Assembly: GCA_963764805.1 (NCBI GenBank)
Contig: CAVXUB010000001.1
Coordinates: 1-64,000 of the forward strand
DNA length: 64,000 bases
Direction of reading: 5' to 3'
Source of the DNA: CAVXUB01 sp963764805
Lineage (GTDB): Bacteria; Actinomycetota; Acidimicrobiia; Acidimicrobiales; Bog-793
Both the position numbers and the translations under genes were made by a program. A model generated the notes under the pieces. The model ran no database searches and was not told where the DNA came from. It was given only the letters and a program-made list of their open reading frames with translations. Each line of letters starts with the position of its first letter. The stretch's first letter is position 1. Of this stretch, positions 50,622-59,973 are shown piece by piece.

Positions 50622-53600
50622 CAGATCTTCCTCCTCCAGCTCGTGGATGAGGTGGGACCCTGTCGCAGGGCTTCCCGACTCCAGACGGGACACGATGCGC
50701 AGCGACCGCCCGGCTGCCAGGCGCCCGAGCCGGGAGGAGACGAAGGCGGCGGCCCCCATGTTCTCCGGCTCCTCCTGCAACCAGACGATCTCCCGGCACG
50801 CCGGATAACGAGCGAGCACGGCCTGCGCCCGTTCCTCCGGCCACGGGTAGAGCTGCTCGACGCGGACGACAGCGGTGACGGGTGAGCCACCGCCGGTCGC
50901 CACCTTGTCCCGGCGCTCGAGGGCGTCGTAGCCGACTTTGCCGGAGCAGAAGACCACCCTCTCGACGGCCTCAGGCTGGACGACCTCTCCGGCTCCGGGA
51001 TCGTCGACGATCTCCTGCCAGCCGCCGGTAACCAGCTCGTCGATCCGGGAGCGGGCCGAGCGCGGCACGAAGCAACGACTTCGGCGTCATCACGACGAGC
51101 GGACGCCGCACCCCGCGCAGGACCTGGGCGCGCAGCAGGTGGAAGTACTGGGCGGCTGAAGTCGGCTGGGCGACCGTGATGTTCCCCTCGGCGCACAGCG
51201 TCAGGAACCGCTCCAGTCGCGCCGACGAGTGCTCGGCGCCCTGCCCCTCGTAGCCGTGCGGCAGGAGCAGCACCAGGCCCGAGGACTGGCCCCACTTGTC
51301 ACCGGCGGCGACGATGAAGTTGTCGATGATGATCTGGGCACCATTGGCGAAATCGCCGAACTGCGCCTCCCAGGCGACCAGTGCACGTACCGCTTCGACC
51401 GAGTACCCGTACTCGAAACCGAGCGCCGCGTATTCCGACAGCAGCGAGTCGTAGACGAAGAAGCGGCCACGGCCCTCATGTTGACCCGATTCCTCGCCCG
51501 AGGGATCGGGCGACGAGCCGACGGGCGCTCCGAGGTGCGCGAGGGGGACGTACTCGGCACCGGACTCGTAGTCCACCAGCACCGCGTGGCGTTGCGAGAA
51601 CGTGCCGCGCCTCGTGTCCTGGCCCGACAGGCGCACGTCGTAGCCGTCGATCACGAGCGAACCGCAGGCGAGCGCCTCCCCGAGCGCCCAGTCGACCTCG
51701 CCGGACTGGTACAGCTCGGCACGGCGCCCGAGCTGCGCGGCGAGCTTGGGGTGCGGCGTGAAGCCGGCTGGGAACTCGTGCAGCCGCTGCGACAGCGAGT
51801 CGAGGACGGAACGGTCGACACCGGTCGTCATCGAGAGCGGCGGCAGTGCGATCTCGACCTGCTGGGGAAGCTGCGAGATCTTCGGCGGAGCCGCGGAGCG
51901 CGTCTGGTCGAGCGCCACCTGCAAGCGGTCGGAGAAGTCCCGCAGCGCCTGTTCCGCCTGCTCCATCGTGATGTCGCCGCGCTTGACGAGCGACTCGGTG
52001 TAGAGCTTGCGGACCGATCGGTGCTGCTCGATCTTCTTGTACATCAAGGGCTGCGTGTAGCTCGGGTCGTCCCCCTCGTTGTGCCCGTGCAGTCGGTAGC
52101 AGACGAGGTCGATCACCACGTCCTTGTGGAAAGCCTGCCGGAAGGCGAAGGCGAGCCGGCCGACCCGCACGCATGCCTCCGGGTCGTCACCGTTCACGTG
52201 GAAGATCGGCGCCTGCACCATCTTGGCGACGTCGGTGGCGTAGACCGAGGAGCGGGCGGCCTCCGGCGAGGTCGTGAAGCCAACCTGGTTGTTGATCACG
52301 AGGTGCACGGTGCCCCCGGTGCGGTATCCGCGTAGCGCAGACAAGTTGAGCGTCTCGGCCACGACTCCCTGGCCGGCGAAGGCGGCGTCGCCGTGGATCA
52401 ACAGCGGCAACACCGGGAAGCTGGCAGGGTCTTCGTACTGGTCCTGGCGGGCTCGCGCTATCCCTTCCACCACCGGGTCCACCGCTTCCAGGTGCGACGG
52501 GTTGGAAGCGAGCGTGATCGGCAGCGTCACGCCGCGATGGCCGACGAACTTGCCGGCGGACCCCTTGTGGTACTTGACGTCTCCGGATCCCTGCACGGAC
52601 TCGGGGTCGAGGTTGCCCTCGAACTCGCCGAAGATCTCGCCATAGGACTTGCCGACGATGTTGGCGAGGACGTTGAGACGGCCCCGGTGCGCCATCCCGA
52701 GGACAGCCTCCGAGATCCCCGAAGAGGCGGCGTCGCTCAAGATGGCGTCGACCAACGGGATCGTCGACTCGGCGCCCTCCAGCCCGAAACGCTTCTGCCC
52801 CACGTAGCGGGTGTGCAAGAACCTCTCGAACGCCTCGGCGGCGTTGAGACGCTCGAGGATGTACTTCTGCTCGTCGGCCGGAAGCTCGGTCGGAACACCC
52901 TCGACGTGCTCCTGGATCCAGCGCTTCTGCTCAGGGTCCTGGATGTGCATGTACTCCACGCCGACGGTGCGGCAGTAGGCGTCACGGAGCACCCCGAGGA
53001 TCTTGCCGAGCGGCAGCACGTCGGAACCGGCCAGGCCGTCGGTGACGAACTTCCTGTCGAGGTCCCAGACCGTCAGCCCGTAGCTCAACGGGTCGAGCTC
53101 CCGGTGCATCTCGCGCGGCACGCGTCTCGAGCGGGTCGAGATGCGCCATCAGGTGGCCGCGCACCCGGTACATGTTGATCAGGTTCTGCACGTGGGCCTG
53201 CTTGACGAGCATGGCGTGCTGGTTGTCGGCCGGGTTCTGGTCGCGTGCCCATCGTGCTGGTTGGTAGGGAACACCCAGCGCGGCGAAGACCTCGTCGTAG
53301 AAGTCGTGCTCACCGGTGAGCAGCTCGTGCACACGGGTGAGGAACATGCCCGACTCGGCGCCCTGGACGACCCGGTGGTCGTAGGTGGAGGTGATCGTGA
53401 CCACCTTGCTGATACCGAGCGAGGCGATGGTGTCGGGGTCGGCGGCGGCGTACTCGGCCGGATAGGTGAGCGAGCCGACGCCGATGATTGCGCCCTGCCC
53501 TGGCATCAACCGTGGAACGGATTGGGAGGTGCCGAGCGTGCCCGGGTTGGTGATGGTCACGGTCACGCCGGCGAAATCCTCCACCGCGAGCTTGCCGGTG

Positions 53601-54499
53601 CGGACCTTGCGGATGGCGTCCTCGTAAGCGTGCAAGAAGCCGGCGAAGTCGTACGTGTCGGCGTCTTTCAGGCACGGCACCATCAAGGTGCGGGTGCCGT
53701 CGGGCTTCTCCAGGTCGACCGCCAGCCCGAGCCCGACATGATCGTGCCGGATGACCCCTGGTGTCCCCTTCCCGTCGATGTCGGCCACGAAGGTGCGGTT
53801 CAAGGCGGGCACGGCGGCGAGTGCCTTGACGACCGCCCACCCGATGAGATGGGTGAAGCTCACCTTGCCGCCCCTCGTGCGGGACAGGTGGTTGTTGGCG
53901 ATCTGGCGGTTGACCTCGAGCAGCTTGGCGGGTACCGGGTGGACACTTGTCGCTGTCGGCACGGCCAGGCTGGCGACCATGTTCTCGACGATCCGCGCCG
54001 GTGCACCTCGAAGCGGTGTGGGCGTCGGCACGCTCGAAACTTGCGGAGCCGGCGTTGTCGACGCAGTGGGGGAAGCGCCGGCAACAGCAGCCGGAGCGGC
54101 CGGAGCGGCCGTGGCGGCCGGAGTAGGGGCCGGAGTAGGGGCCGGTGCCGTTGCAGGTGCAGGTGCCGCTGCAGGCGCAGGTGCGGATGCAGCGGGAGGC
54201 GCCGATGCGGGAGCAGGCGCCGGCTGGATCGTTGGCGCGGCTGCGGCGCCAGGCGCCAGGGCCGCGGCGCCAGCGTCACTCGCCGCGGCGGCAGCGACAG
54301 TCGCCCCGTCAGCAGCGGAGGGTGCCGCTTCTGCGACTGAAGTACCTGGGGCGTGCGAGCGATAGTCGGTGAAGAACTCCCGCCAGCTCTCGCTCACGGA
54401 GCTGGGGTCGGCCCTGTAAGCCTCGTACATCTCTTCCACGAGCCATGCATTCGGCCCGAAAGCGCCTGACGCGGCTTCACTGATGGATCGTTCTGGCAC
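50601..54499 (-). CDS. kgd: multifunctional 2-oxoglutarate dehydrogenase E2-E1 (Kgd type), two frameshifts
   Basis: Joined across two frameshifts the product is about 1,300 residues. The N-terminus has NAWLVEEMYEAYRADPSSV; then an Ala/Pro linker (about 50-170); an E2 catalytic domain with TYDHRVVQGAESG; and the ThDP E1 region with MAHRGRLNVLANI, HGDAAFAGQGVV, HVNGDDPEA and RLHGHNEGDDPSYTQ. Known: actinobacteria fuse the succinyltransferase core to E1. Each frameshift is one extra base and each falls on GCGCGGCACG (53113-53122 and 51060-51069, plus strand). GTG 54499 is the assigned start; it has GGAGG very close, and an ATG at 54577 is also open. Core TCA gene, so an error is more likely than true loss. 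Confidence 0.9.
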
Positions 54500-54631
54500 G
54501 CCTCCGATGCTACTGGCAGCCACCTGCCGTCCTAACTCCGGACCGCGAGCCGGATGAGGAACTAGCCTTCTTGCCATGGCCAACCGGCCGTTCAACAAGG
54601 TGCACAGGGCCGACTCGAGGCAAGAGTGCAG

Positions 54632-54907
54632 ATGACGACGAGAGCCGCTCTGCGCCCTGTCGAACCGGGCAACGATGCCGTCTGCGTCCACTGTGGCCAA
54701 CCGGTCAAGTTCGCCGCCCGCACCAAGCCTCAGCAGGTGATCGCCAACGTGTACATCGGCGGGGCATGGGCGCGTGTGGAGCACTACCACGAGAGCTGCT
54801 ACGACGTCGCCGGCTCGCCGCACGGCCCGGCCATCGCCCCCGCCCCCTTCCACAGGGCCGCCTCTGTCGCCATGGCCTCCCCCGCCTCCGCCGACGACCG
54901 CGATTGA
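54632..54907 (+). CDS. small zinc-binding hypothetical protein
   Basis: 91 residues from ATG 54632 (GTG 54626 is also possible). CVHCGQPVKF at about 18-27 and a downstream H-x3-C (YHESCY) suggest one zinc site. It contains VIANVYIGGAWARVEHYHESCYD and then an Ala/Pro tail. Small proteins of this shape are common and unassigned in actinobacteria. It reads away from kgd. Confidence 0.6.
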   Translation: MTTRAALRPVEPGNDAVCVHCGQPVKFAARTKPQQVIANVYIGGAWARVEHYHESCYDVAGSPHGPAIAPAPFHRAASVAMASPASADDRD

Positions 54908-54967
54908 CGCTCGACTTCGTTTGAGCCCCGCGGGAGCCGCGGCGGGGAGCCAGTACGCTGGGCGGGA

Positions 54968-55315
54968 ATGCGGACGCGGGTGACGTGCAGGTTCAGTTTC
55001 GAGGCGGCGCACCACCTTCCCTGGCATGAAGGCCGCTGCCGGCGCTTGCACGGCCATCACTACCAGCTCGAGGTGACGGTCGAGGGAGCTCTCGACGACC
55101 GGGGGATCGTCGTCGACTTCGACGAACTCTCGGCGGCCGTCAACGAGCGGATCGTGGAGCGCTACGACCATCAGCTGCTCAACGACTTCTTCGACAACCC
55201 GACTGCCGAGCTGCTGGCCGAGGGCTTCTGGAAGGAGTTGGAGGCGGGCGGGCTGCGGCCGGCGTCGCTTCGGCTCTGGGAGACGCCGGACGCATTCGTG
55301 GAGCTGCTCGGGTAG
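54968..55315 (+). CDS. queD: 6-carboxytetrahydropterin synthase
   Basis: 115 residues. The zinc and catalytic pattern is AAHHLPWHEGRCRRLHGHHYQLEV: His, catalytic Cys and the LHGHHY pair, then GIVVDFDEL and YDHQLLNDF. Known: converts 7,8-dihydroneopterin triphosphate to 6-carboxytetrahydropterin, first committed step of the 7-deazaguanine pathway. Its TAG shares a base with the start of queC, so translation is coupled. Confidence 0.95.
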   Translation: MRTRVTCRFSFEAAHHLPWHEGRCRRLHGHHYQLEVTVEGALDDRGIVVDFDELSAAVNERIVERYDHQLLNDFFDNPTAELLAEGFWKELEAGGLRPASLRLWETPDAFVELLG

Positions 55316-56052
55316 TGGGCGACCTCGTGCTTGTGTCGGGCGGCCTCGATTCGACGGTCTGCCTGACCTTGGCACGGCGGAACGATGGCCGGCCACTGGC
55401 TCTCAGCTTCGACTACGGGCAGCTGCACGGGATCGAGTTGCAGAGGTCGGCCGCCATTGCCACCTCCCTCGGCGTGGAGCGTCTCGTCGTGCGGCTGAAC
55501 GCCCGGGACTGGGGTGGATCCGCCCTGACCGACGCGGGGATCGGCGTTCCCGACGCTGCCCCACAGGCTGTCCCTGACGCTGCCCCACAGGTTGTCGCAG
55601 TCGATGCCGCCGACAGCTCGTCGATCATCCCCGCCACGTACGTGCCGGCCCGCAACCTGATCTTCTTGTCGATCGCCGCCGGCATCGCCGAGGCCCGGGG
55701 GCTCGACCGCATCCACATCGGGGTCAACGCCGTCGATTACAGCGGCTACCCGGACTGCCGCCCCGAGTTCATAGCAGCCTTCCGGGAGGCGGCTCGGCTA
55801 GGGCTTCGCAGGGGTGTGGAGGGCATGCCGCTCGAGATAGTCACCCCGCTCATCGCTCTGTCGAAGGCCGAGATCGTGAAGCTCGGAGTGGAGATCGGTG
55901 CTCCGCTCGGGCTGTCGTGGTCCTGTTACCGGGGCGGGGAGGTTCCGTGCGGCCGCTGCGATGCGTGCGCCTTGCGGGCGAAGGGTTTCGCGGAGGCGGG
56001 AGTTCGCGACGATGCGCTACAGGCCAGCCCTGCCGGCGGAGCCAGCGGATGA
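55315..56052 (+). CDS. queC: 7-cyano-7-deazaguanine synthase
   Basis: 245 residues from GTG 55315. The PP-loop is LVLVSGGLDSTVCLTLA, the conserved middle is IPATYVPARNLIFLS, and the C-terminal zinc site is SWSCYRGGEVPCGRCDACALR. Known: ATP-dependent conversion of CDG to preQ0. A 24-bp-spaced duplication (55546-55566 and 55570-55590) inserts VPDAAPQ twice into a loop before TYVPARN. The stop overlaps the queE ATG (ATGA). Confidence 0.96.
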   Translation: MGDLVLVSGGLDSTVCLTLARRNDGRPLALSFDYGQLHGIELQRSAAIATSLGVERLVVRLNARDWGGSALTDAGIGVPDAAPQAVPDAAPQVVAVDAADSSSIIPATYVPARNLIFLSIAAGIAEARGLDRIHIGVNAVDYSGYPDCRPEFIAAFREAARLGLRRGVEGMPLEIVTPLIALSKAEIVKLGVEIGAPLGLSWSCYRGGEVPCGRCDACALRAKGFAEAGVRDDALQASPAGGASG

Positions 56053-56810
56053 CGGAGATCTTCGTCAGCGAGGTCTTCTCGGCGATCCAAGGCGAGGCGG
56101 CACTCGTCGGAGAGCGGCAGGTGTTCGTGCGGCTGATGGGATGCAACATCCGCTGCGCTTATTGCGACCAGCCCGAGGCGCTCGAACGCCGGGCCGGGCC
56201 CTGCCGCATCGAGCAGAGCGCCGGCCGCCGCGACTGGCGTCTCGTCGGGTCTCCCCTGCCGGTCGTGGCGGTTGCCGACGCTGTCGACCGGCTCGCGGCG
56301 GACCTCCCCCACCATTCGGTGAGCCTCACGGGCGGCGAGCCGCTGTTCCAGGCGTCGAGCGTGCCGGTATTGGCGGCCGAGCTCCGCCGGCGTGGACACC
56401 GCCTCTACCTGGAGACCAACGGGATGCTGGCCGGAGCCCTCGGGCGGGTCCTGCCCGAGCTCAGCTATGTCTCGATGGACCTCAAGTTGCCGTCGGTCGA
56501 CGGGGAGCACGTTCGCCCGGCAACCCAGCGGCAGTTCCTGGCGTTGGCAGCGGGCGCGGATCATGTCGAGACCTTCTGCAAGATCGTGATCGGCGCGCAG
56601 ACCGACCCCGACGAGCTCGATCAAGCAGTGCGTATGGTGCACGAGGTCGCCCCGATGGCAACCGTGTTCCTGCAGCCGGTCACTCCCTTCGCAGCGGTAA
56701 GGGTGGCGCCTGCGCCCGAGCACGTGCTCGCTCTGCAGGAGCTCGCTCTGCGCGCTCATCGGCTGGTGCGGGTGATCCCCCAGACGCACAAGATGATCGG
56801 GCAGCTGTAG
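56049..56810 (+). CDS. queE: 7-carboxy-7-deazaguanine synthase (radical SAM)
   Basis: 253 residues. Starts FVSEVFSAIQGEAALVGERQVFVRLMGCN-type sequence, with radical-SAM cysteines in CNIRCAYCDQ (CX3CX2C), then SLTGGEPLFQ, LYLETNG and SMDLKLPS. Known: converts 6-carboxytetrahydropterin to CDG. Third gene of queDCE. preQ0 made here could go to queuosine in tRNA or to another 7-deazaguanine product; no QueF, Tgt or DNA-modification gene is visible in the window. Confidence 0.95.
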   Translation: MTEIFVSEVFSAIQGEAALVGERQVFVRLMGCNIRCAYCDQPEALERRAGPCRIEQSAGRRDWRLVGSPLPVVAVADAVDRLAADLPHHSVSLTGGEPLFQASSVPVLAAELRRRGHRLYLETNGMLAGALGRVLPELSYVSMDLKLPSVDGEHVRPATQRQFLALAAGADHVETFCKIVIGAQTDPDELDQAVRMVHEVAPMATVFLQPVTPFAAVRVAPAPEHVLALQELALRAHRLVRVIPQTHKMIGQL

Positions 56811-56817
56811 ATCCCAT

Positions 56818-56853
56818 CCCGGCGAGGTGACAAGACCCGGCGAGGTGACAAGA
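56818..56853 (+). repeat. 2 x 18-bp tandem repeat downstream of queE
   Basis: CCCGGCGAGGTGACAAGA is repeated exactly at 56818-56835 and 56836-56853, with a partial third copy after it, in the short gap before the next gene. Possibly simple slippage. Confidence 0.8.
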
Positions 56854-56879
56854 CCCGGCGGCCCTGGTAGCAAGGCTTC

Positions 56880-57683
56880 GTGACTGCTCCAGCCGCCGGC
56901 TTGTTCGTGAAGGAGATCGCTGCCCATCAGGCCACGCCTCTCGGCGTGACGGCGCGGGTCGTCCTCGTCCACGGCTCGATGGACCGTCACCGGAGCTTCC
57001 TCCGCCTCGCCCACCGGTTGAGCGAGTACGACGTCGTCCTCTACGACCGGCGCGGCTACTCGGAGTCCCGCCATGTCGCACCGCCGGCGCGCGGCGTCGG
57101 CGACCATGCCGCGGACCTGATCCACATCCTCGCTGGGGTCCCCTCGATCGTCGTCGGGCACAGCTACGGCGGGACTCTCGCCCTAGCGGTCGCGCAGGCC
57201 CGTCCGGACCTCGTGCGGGCCGCCGTCGTCTACGAGCCGCCCCTCGCATGGATGCCGATGTGGCAACCCCAGCCGGGTCAGCCCCGCATGTCGGCGGTCT
57301 TCGAAGGCGTCGATCCTGGCGATGCGGCCGAGGCGTTCGTCAGCAGGATGATCGGGGACCAGCGCTACCAGCGCCTCTCGCCCAGCACCCGCCAGCATCT
57401 GCGTGCCGACGGGCCGGCGCTCGTGCGGGAGATGACCTCCATCCGGACAGATCCGCCGCCTTTCGAGCCTTCCTCGATTGGTATCCCCCTAGTGGTGGCG
57501 CGGGGCTCGCTGGCGGCCCAAAGACACGTGCAGGCGGCCGATTGGCTCGTCTCGCAGCTACCTGAGGGAGAGCTGCACGTCGTCGACGGTGCCGCCCACG
57601 CAGGTCCGGTCTCGCATCCCGAGGAGGTGGCGGCACTCGTTCGGCGTGCTGTCGAGTTGTCGCGGGCGAGGAGCGGGCGATGA
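56880..57683 (+). CDS. alpha/beta hydrolase
   Basis: 267 residues. Nucleophile elbow VVGHSYGGTLALAVA (GHSYGG), earlier VVLVHGSMDRHRSF loop, and acid/His near the end: VVDGAAHAGPVSHPEE. The stop overlaps the next ATG by 4 nt. Co-translated with the TIGR01777-type epimerase and then the flavin reductase, so it may act on the same lipid or terpenoid substrate (inference). No signal peptide. Confidence 0.85.
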   Translation: MTAPAAGLFVKEIAAHQATPLGVTARVVLVHGSMDRHRSFLRLAHRLSEYDVVLYDRRGYSESRHVAPPARGVGDHAADLIHILAGVPSIVVGHSYGGTLALAVAQARPDLVRAAVVYEPPLAWMPMWQPQPGQPRMSAVFEGVDPGDAAEAFVSRMIGDQRYQRLSPSTRQHLRADGPALVREMTSIRTDPPPFEPSSIGIPLVVARGSLAAQRHVQAADWLVSQLPEGELHVVDGAAHAGPVSHPEEVAALVRRAVELSRARSGR

Positions 57684-58564
57684 GGGTCCTAGTCAGTGGG
57701 GCGACAGGGTTCATAGGGCGGCCGCTCTGCGAGCGCCTCGCTGGTGACGGCCACGATGTCGTCCGGCTCGTGCGCAAGCGGGCCCCTGGCCCCGGTCCCC
57801 AGCTCAGCTGGAGCGAGCTGAACGCGGATGCGGTGAGCGGCATCGACGCCGCCATCAACCTGGCGGGCGCTTCGATCGCGGGCGGCCGATGGACCCGGGC
57901 CCGCAAGGCCGAACTGATAGAGAGCCGGGTCGATACGACCAACCGGCTGGCGGGAGTGCTGGCATCGGCGGCACCTCCTCCTCGCGTCCTCGTCTCGCTG
58001 TCGGCGGTCGGCTTCTACGGGGACCGGGGCGACGAGGTCCTTGGCGAGGACAGCGCACAAGGAGAAGGCTTCCTGGCCGACCTGTGCGCCCGCTGGGAAC
58101 GAGCGACAGAGCCGGCTGAGGCGGCAGGCATCCGCACCGTCCACCTGCGGCAGGGGATCGTGCTGGGGCCGGGCGGAGGTGCGCTGGCACCGCAGCTGAA
58201 GCTGTTCCGGCTGGGCCTCGGCGGCAAGCTCGGGTCGGGCCGGCAGTGGCTGAGCTGGATCTCCCTCGCGGACGCCATCGCCGTGATGCTCCATGCCATC
58301 AGCGCAGAGGGCCTGCAGGGGGTGGTCAACTCGGTGGCGCCGGCGCCGGTCACGAACTCCACCTTCACCAGCGAGCTCGCCAAGGCCCTGCATCGGCCGG
58401 CTGTCCTCCCGGTCCCGGCGGCGGCTCTCCGTCTCGCCATGGGAGAGCTCGCCGACGAGCTGATCCTTGCCTCGCAGCGCGCCACCACTCGCCTCCCCGA
58501 CAGCGGTTACCGGTTCGAGCACGACAGCATCTCGGCGGCGCTCGACGTCGTCGTCAACCGATGA
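57680..58564 (+). CDS. TIGR01777-family NAD(P)-dependent epimerase-like protein
   Basis: 294 residues. Rossmann start VLVSGATGFIGRPLCERL, then INLAGASIAGGRWTRARKAELIESR, VSLSAVGFYGDRGDEVLGED and RQGIVLGPGGGALAPQLKLFRLGLGG, all typical of the SulA/TIGR01777 extended SDR group (known motif order). Reaction of this family is not settled. ATG 57680 overlaps the preceding stop and its own stop overlaps the next ATG, so three genes form one translational unit. Confidence 0.9.
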   Translation: MRVLVSGATGFIGRPLCERLAGDGHDVVRLVRKRAPGPGPQLSWSELNADAVSGIDAAINLAGASIAGGRWTRARKAELIESRVDTTNRLAGVLASAAPPPRVLVSLSAVGFYGDRGDEVLGEDSAQGEGFLADLCARWERATEPAEAAGIRTVHLRQGIVLGPGGGALAPQLKLFRLGLGGKLGSGRQWLSWISLADAIAVMLHAISAEGLQGVVNSVAPAPVTNSTFTSELAKALHRPAVLPVPAAALRLAMGELADELILASQRATTRLPDSGYRFEHDSISAALDVVVNR

Positions 58565-59880
58565 GAGGGCAATCTGCCGAGCGCGCGGATGGCGTGCTCG
58601 TGATCGGAGCGGGGCCGGCCGGGTGCGCGGCGGCGATCACGCTTGCTCGGGCGGGTCGGCGGGTCACGGTGATCGACAAGGCGAGGTTCCCGAGGGACAA
58701 GTGCTGTGGCGACGGGTTGACGGCAGCCGCCCTGCGGGAGCTGAAGGAGCTGGAGGTCGACCCGCGGCGACTGCCGTCGGCCCGTCCCGTGGAGGACGTC
58801 TCGATCCGCTCGCCATCGGGGCGCGTCACCCGTCTGCCGCTCGGCAGGGACGGCCGCCTGCACGGGCTTGTCTGCCGCCGAATCGAGCTCGACAGCGCGC
58901 TGCGCGAGCAGGCAGAGAAGGAGGGCGCGGAGGTGCTCGAGGGTTGCACCGTCGAGGGTCTCGTCCCAACAGCCGGCGGCGCCACCGTCACCGCCTCCGG
59001 TCGAAACTTGAGCGCGGGAACAGTCATCGCGTGCGATGGCGCCTGGTCGCCCACGCGCAAGGCTCTCGCCGCCCCGGCCCTCCCTCGCCTTGGGGAGTGG
59101 CACGCGTTCCGCCGCTACTTCTGCGACGTGTCGCCGGAGGCCGCCTCTCACCTCTGGATCTGGTTCGACGAGCTGACCCTTCCCGGTTACGCGTGGTCGT
59201 TCCCGCTCGGGGGAGGTGTGGCCAACGTCGGCACGATGCTCGCCCGCCGCCCGGGGGTGACAGGTGCCTCGATGCAGCGAGACTTCGAGGCGATTCTCGG
59301 CGGGCCGTGGGCGATCTCGCTCCTCGGCCGCCGTGCCCGGCAGAGCGGTCCCGGCCGCTCCTGGCCGATCCCGGTCGCTCCGGTGTCCGGCGAGGGCCTC
59401 CTCTCGGCTGCCGGGGGTCGGGTGCTGTTCGCGGGCGACGCGGCGCGTCTCGCTGACCCGCTCACCGGCGAAGGCGTTGCCCAAGCGCTCGAGAGCGGGA
59501 AGTTGGCGGCGCAGGCGGTCCTCCGACAGTCCGACCCGGCTGGAGCCGCCACCGCCTACGAAGCCCGGGTCCGTGCTTCGATCAGGGTCGACAATCGTTT
59601 TGCGGGCTTCCTCGCCGGTCTGCTCGAGCCTCCCCGAGGAATGGCGGCCGCCCGCGGCGCCGTCCGCATCGCCGCCTGGAGCATCTTCTCCGAGCGTGTG
59701 GGGCGGTGGCTGTTCGAGGACTATCCGAGGGCGGTCGTGCTGACGCCGAGACGGTGGCGGCGGGGTGTGCTGAAGCCGGCCGGTCCTTTCGGCGCATCGT
59801 TGGAGGCGCCCTTCGGCGGCCCGTTGGAGGGGCCAATGGAGGGGCCGATGGAGGGGCGCCGTCAGGACCTCACCCCCTAG
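58561..59880 (+). CDS. geranylgeranyl-reductase-family FAD oxidoreductase
   Basis: 439 residues. FAD Rossmann motif VLVIGAGPAGCAAAITLARAG, DKARFPRDKCCGDGLT and a later FAGDAARLADPLTGEGVAQAL, as in the GGR/digeranylgeranyl-phospholipid reductase family that saturates isoprenoid chains. The C-terminal tail has short Gly/Pro/Glu repeats (GPLEGPMEGPMEG) from a tandem duplication. Inferred: reduces polyprenyl groups, e.g. of menaquinone or polyprenols. ATG 58561 overlaps the preceding stop. Confidence 0.88.
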   Translation: MRGQSAERADGVLVIGAGPAGCAAAITLARAGRRVTVIDKARFPRDKCCGDGLTAAALRELKELEVDPRRLPSARPVEDVSIRSPSGRVTRLPLGRDGRLHGLVCRRIELDSALREQAEKEGAEVLEGCTVEGLVPTAGGATVTASGRNLSAGTVIACDGAWSPTRKALAAPALPRLGEWHAFRRYFCDVSPEAASHLWIWFDELTLPGYAWSFPLGGGVANVGTMLARRPGVTGASMQRDFEAILGGPWAISLLGRRARQSGPGRSWPIPVAPVSGEGLLSAAGGRVLFAGDAARLADPLTGEGVAQALESGKLAAQAVLRQSDPAGAATAYEARVRASIRVDNRFAGFLAGLLEPPRGMAAARGAVRIAAWSIFSERVGRWLFEDYPRAVVLTPRRWRRGVLKPAGPFGASLEAPFGGPLEGPMEGPMEGRRQDLTP

Positions 59881-59973
59881 ACTGCGCACCTGCCGGCAGC
59901 GCTGCCGCGACGTCGATTGGGAGCCGGTCGAGACGGCTTCGACCTGGTATCGAACGAGCCGGAGGGGCCGACC

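Noticed and set aside
50601..54499. Programmed ribosomal frameshifting in kgd
   Set aside because: No slippery stem-loop pair and no known precedent in this family; the shared 10-mer and the other frameshifts in the window favour sequencing error. Kept only as a finding to test.
52982..55396. 804-codon frame extending Kgd upstream beyond 54500
   Set aside because: The upstream part is antisense to queD and the small zinc protein and lacks Kgd-like sequence.
54968..56810. 7-deazaguanine DNA-modification (dpd) island
   Set aside because: queDCE is complete, but no dpd-type gene, transglycosylase or nuclease partner is present within the window.
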